Shown here: one piece after another, positions 55,601 through 61,600 of the stretch
How positions within the stretch are numbered: position 1 is the stretch's first letter
How the letters are laid out: every line of letters starts with the position of its first letter
Assembly (NCBI GenBank): GCA_963971405.1
Contig: OZ020492.1
Span: forward strand, 744,001-808,000
Direction of reading: 5' to 3'
DNA length: 64,000 bases
Source of the DNA: Psococerastis gibbosa
Lineage: Eukaryota; Arthropoda; Insecta; Psocodea; Psocidae
Program-made: the position numbers and the translations under genes
The notes under the pieces: generated by a model
Databases searched by the model: none
Told to the model about the DNA's origin: nothing
The model's input: the letters and a program-made list of their open reading frames with translations, nothing else

Positions 55601-58600
55601 AAATACAATTAAAATATCGTAAGGCGGTAAGAAATATCGTAGAACGATATAATATCGTATAGGTGGCAACCGTAGTTCTAGCTGAGAGCCTCACCAATGT
55701 TGTTTTGTTTATATTTTGTGACTTATTTATTTTGTCGAGTAGTTTGCTTTATGACGAGGACGAGGACGGACTTCATGGATGCAGATAAAATGACAATACA
55801 CATTTGATTTGATTTGAGAACAAAGTCGGATTCAATATGTAAAAATGACTGGAGTAATAAGGTAACAAGCCAACAAGGTATCTTCTTCACTCATACTTTT
55901 ATTTATTTTATTTTGCAGACCCTAGAGCCTCTCGTTAGAGTTCAAAAGGTACGGTACCTGTATGTAAACTGGAACTCCCATACAGTAATAACGCGTGGAG
56001 GAACATTTTTAATGTTTGAATGACGATTAATTTTTAGTACCATATGGGTAATGGCTTGGAGAGATACAGAGTATAATGATATTGATTATATGATATATAT
56101 ATTATACTGTATATATGCCGAACGACAATAGTGCACACCACACATACCTAATTTAAAACCACAGTATTAATTTTTCCTTTTTTCCCCTTTTTTCCCTTTT
56201 TTCCTTGTCCAGTACTCCCGGGACAAGGAGCATATATTACAAAATTCAATAAGTTACATATAATAACATGGTTATTATTCAAATGGAGTTGGTTATTTAC
56301 GTACTCACTAAAGTCAGAAAGACATTGTTCAGCGCTTTTATTCTTCTGAAAACCTTACTGCTTATCATTTATTAACTTATTTTTGTTTAAGTATGTTACT
56401 ATAACTGACCATGAACGGCCTTTTCCATTACTTTCTCCATTGTGGCCTATAGTTTTTTGGGTAAAAGTCAGAGTCTGTACCACTACTCTACGTGTCTTGT
56501 CATCTCGGTTTTGTACAACGCTCCACCATCTACGGAGTCCCAACTCGCGAAAGTCAGTTTCCAACTCATCCTTCTAGCGTTTTCGAGGACGTTCGGTCAG
56601 TTGTCTTCTTGTCATGCTTGCTGTGTAAATCTCTTTTCGGCATGCGGTCGTCTGACATTCTCACGACTATGGTCGTCATTAGTGTGCTTAAAAATTAAAT
56701 TAAATTAGGTTCTGGGGCAAAACAAATCATAATTATATCTCTTGACCATTTTTTCTGTTTTGGGCCATCTTAATTGTGGGGTGTTTTATTTCTGTAGTAT
56801 GTGCTTATCCAACTCATTGCGAGTAACTTAAAACTTAGATCGTTTACAACAATGCTTCTGTTATCTACATTAGAAGCCTTTGTTTGATTTAACGGTTTAA
56901 CTAATTAAGCATACACTCTATCCAAATGGTGCTCGTGTATGTTATTGTAACTGCTCTCTCGTCTCTACTGTATACAAGGCGTAAGTGCTCACTCTAGCAT
57001 AATAGGTAATTGATTTAGTTCAAGTTCAGTGGCTTGCTCATAACGTGACTGTCACCCTTATGCCGGGAATGTTATTGCACTGTTGCAACCATAACTTATT
57101 AAGCAAACGTACATGCCTCGTGGCTCGTGTACAAGCATGCTTAAGTCGAGCTCACGCTTATCACAATGTGACATTGGTGAGCATAATGAGTACTGTAGGT
57201 AGATAATTTTGCTAGGGTTAAATCGGCTTCGATGGCAAGGTGGTAGCGTGCTCGTAGTTGTGCGAGTCACTACACCCCATGCGATCGGAGACGTATCGTA
57301 ACTAACCTACTAACCTACAGAGGCGACTAAAGAGGTCAATCTAATACATTCATTAAATTGTTTGTATGCGATTAACCTTTAAAAAAATATACATATCTCG
57401 ACATCTTCAATTTTCCCCACCCCTAAGCACTGGGCTGATTGGTGAGACAATGGCGAAGTCTCAATAGGCCGACATAGGCCTATAATAATACACACCAATA
57501 ACGGCATGGTACAGAGGTGGACACAGCGACCGGCACTGCGGGCAATTGCCCTCCCCCCCTTTGGATGTCAGTTATATTCTTTGCCTCTAAAAGACAAGTG
57601 TTAACTGCATTCAAAATGCTTAAAACCCCACTACTTCTGCCCTATTTTTCAAGATATTTCTCCCGGGGGAGACCCCCTTCTGCACGATTTTATTAATTCC
57701 CTGTATTATAGACACCTTATTGCTCTGAAAAAGCGTAAAACCCCAATGTTGGAGCCCTATTTTCAAGAAAATTTACCCGGGGGCCCCCCGGGCCCCCTTT
57801 CATATTCTCCGAACCCTCTGGGTCATGCGCAAAGGACACTAAGGTCATTAATTTAAAAGCTGCGTACGTCCATGAGAACGGCATCTCCAATTTTATTCAC
57901 TTTTATGAAAATGGGTGGAGAGGCGCCAAATTATACACCGCCCCCTTCGAAAACCTATCGTTTCGCTACTGAAAAGTGCCTCCCCCTTTTATGAGGTCTG
58001 GGGCCGCCTCTGGCATGGTATGCATTGCATTGGGGTATGTAGTTTAAGGACTTGGCAAAGCAACGTGGTCGGTATGTCACTTTGCTTACCACCTTCATTT
58101 TTTTGTTTCCTTGCGGGTAAACCCCCCCTAATATATTTAGCCCAAAACAGAATAAAATAGTTGTGAGACATAATTTTTTAACACCTGCTGTCGTCAAAAT
58201 CCATCTATCGGCTTGTGTAAATGTCGACGAACATTTGGAGAGGCTGACATATCGATGGATATTTCGTAAAAACTGGGTTACTGGGGCCCCAAAAGGTGTA
58301 AATCCGTCGAAATTGAAAAATTCTAACTTCACAAAGCTTTCCTTATACTAACGTAGAACTAAATTGGAAAGCAAAAACCGGTTCAAGTGAACATGTATAC
58401 ATGCTCTCAGTACGTAAATTTTGTTGTTAGTATTTTTTTTTCCCCCAGCCGGTACCCCCAGCACTGGGAGCATTTAATAGAAAGAATACAATACAACATT
58501 AAAGAAAATAATCGTTTTTACCGGAATACTGCATGTAAGCCCCATAAGGGAGGCTTGTGGCAGGATTCGCCAAAAGACTACAAACAGTTATTATATAGGG

Positions 58601-61600
58601 AGTACGAACTACATTATTACAAGTGTAAATAAAATAATAATAATACAGTTATATAGTTAGTTAATATTAAATAAGTTACCTTACATTATCCTGTATGAAA
58701 TAAAATAAAAATAAATCAAAAGAATTAATCGCCATCATTTAAACAATTTATCAGCCAGTCCCCTAGATTTCGCTTAACAGCATTGTAGCTATCCAACTCT
58801 AGAAGACTGACGGGAATCAAATTAAATACTCGGGGAATTGCCACCTTAAATATAATATAATAATAATATAATAATAATAATTCACTTTTTTCCTTGACCA
58901 GTAACCCCGGACAAGGTGCATAATATATTGAAAAAAAACAATTTGTTATTTGGTGTAATTATATCACGCTCAAGCTACCGCTTATCGAGTGCAGTGGCAC
59001 TGCAAGATATAAAATTTAATCAATAATTAATAATAACAAACCATTATAGAGTACCCACTCTAGCCTTCTGGCAATGAATGAGATCCCTCTGAACTCTGAA
59101 GGATGATATTTAAAATTTATATATATAATATAAATATATATATGAAATAATATGTATAATAAAATGGCTAATAGTCTGTATTTGAAATTAAGTATTTTTT
59201 ATATCTTTTTTTTATTTTCCCTTTTTTGTTCAATTCTTTTAGTTTATATGTGTTATATATAGGAATATTCTGTCTGAATGTGTCTTCATTTCTCAGTTGC
59301 CTCTTATTCTGTGTGTTTCCAACAATTTTGCTTAAATATACTTAAAATAGTTATTCTTTATTATAAGATATTTGTACAGTTTTCCCATTGGTAGTAAGTA
59401 AGTAAGTAAGTAAGTTTATATATAATTGAACAATCATTAAAAATCGAAGCATAAATCCCCAGCACTAAGTACAAAAATGACTTGTCACGCTGGGGTATAT
59501 CTAGAAAGCTGTATTTTTCGTCTATATTTTTTTTTTTTTTTGTTTAATTTATTAAATAGCATGTTTTTTACTATTTTATATTGCATTTTTTGTATTTTTG
59601 TGTAATAGCTGTTGTCATCCCTCCCACAAGTTTGTATTCTACAATTTAATACCGATTCCGCATGGTTAATAATTTTTAGGGTTTTTAGCGGAAGGCAATA
59701 TTTTAATTTTTGTATAGCACAACATCCTGACCTCTTTTTTTGTATATACAATCAATTTGATTCTGCCATGTTAGTCTAATACTACTAATAATAATAATTA
59801 GCGTTAGCAATGGTAAATAATATATACTTTCATCACTCGTATGGTCATGTTTTCGCCTGTTTCATTGCGTCAATGGCAAGCTTGTCTCAGCTTGCCCATT
59901 ATCGCTTGTAGCCGGTGTAGGTTGACATCGAGAACGTATACCAGTTTTCTAATGGCCAAAACTTCATACGGAAACAATACAAAGAATGTCTGAAATCCAT
60001 GGGGTCGTTGGCAAGGAACATGAATTGTTCCATTCCTAAGGTCTAAAGTTTAGACAAAAAAAACACCGTTGAGGGTTTAGACTTCTAACACTCAATGGTA
60101 TAAATTGTGTCAAAACTTCAGCTCAATCGGTGTAGAAGAAAAAAGTTCCAGTTCTTTCCTTGGCATACACTTTCTTTCAATCCACCTTCCCCGCCAAGAC
60201 CAATTATAATGCTTTGTTCTGAATACATTGTAGCATTATATGATATCTCATACTGATATTAAACTAACTTAAGATACCCTGGCAAGGCATAGATCTTGGT
60301 TTCGAATCCCGCAAAGTCCAGATTTACCAATAGATCCTCTACTTTCCCTGTCGTCTGAAATTCCGCCAGTTTTATTTTTATATGAACAATAATATTCCTT
60401 TCTTTTGATTCATTATTTTTTTTATTTTTTTTTCAGGAAAGTGTAAAAATCTCAAACGCTTTGATCTTGAAAATTAATCCCTTTATAAGACTACCTAATG
60501 GAAGAAAGGGTGTCATAGACTTTCATCCGAAAATATTGCAGGTAAAAGTTTTGATCATTACAACTTTCCATCGACTTCGATGGCCAGGTGGTAACGTGCT
60601 GGCACTTGTGCGAGTCTTTACACGCCATGCGATCGGAGACGTGTCGTAACTCAACACGGGTACTAACCTACAGAGGCGACTGAAGAGGTCAGTTGGATAC
60701 ATTCATTAAATTGCTTGTATGCGATTAATCTTTTATTAAAAAAAAAATCAATATATTCAGGACATTAAGAGACGTAGAGTCTTACTATTACTATCACCCG
60801 AAAGGTTGATGGTTCGAGCCCCCACACACATTTCCGGGCCATGCTTTGAAGGGCACGTAAAACAGGCGGACCCGAGTCTTCCTAGTTGAGCGAAAGAGAG
60901 TACTTTATAGTACTAAATCCATTAGGTTCGCTTTAATACTATCGTATGGGCTGTAGTAAATGGCAATGCTGGTTTAAGTTATTATTTTTATTTAACAGTT
61001 AAAATTTCCAGCTGTATTAGATTAAATTAATTATTGAAATAATTTTAATTTTTTGTTACTAATATGTTTCAGCTCCTTCCAATACAGCAAATTCGAAAGG
61101 GGGAAAAAGTAAGTAATTGTCCTTTTTATTATATCCATATAATTTGAAGGCCATATCTTTAGAAGTATATAGGCCTACCTTAAATTTTAGATGAAGAAAT
61201 TAATTAATTAATTAAATAATTTAGTCCGAGGTAAGGGATCTATTCGCAATGGATTTATTCACAGCCTCATTCTGTCCAGTATGATAAATGACTGTGTTCA
61301 GGGCCGCCTCGAAAATTTGGGAATCATATTTACAGTTTGATTTACAGATACCTCGCCTTACTACCCCCCCCCCCCTCCCCCGAGGCAAATTTTTCAAAGG
61401 ATAGACCAAAGGAAACGGGTTTCCACGCATTCTTTTTATGACTCTAATAAGGGGGCCTGGGTGTCTCCCCCGGAGGAAATTTTTTGAAATTGTAAGCAGA
61501 AAATGTTGGGTTTCCACGTTTATTTTATTGGTTTTGGCCGCCAATCCCGTTCTCGCCAATCTTTAAAAAATATTTGACTTGAATTCAATTCAATTCTGTC

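Noticed and set aside
58449..58632. Open frame after TTCCCCCAG resembling an exon
   Set aside because: The edge sequence occurs inverted at 20390-20430, so it is a repeat boundary, and no in-phase donor follows.
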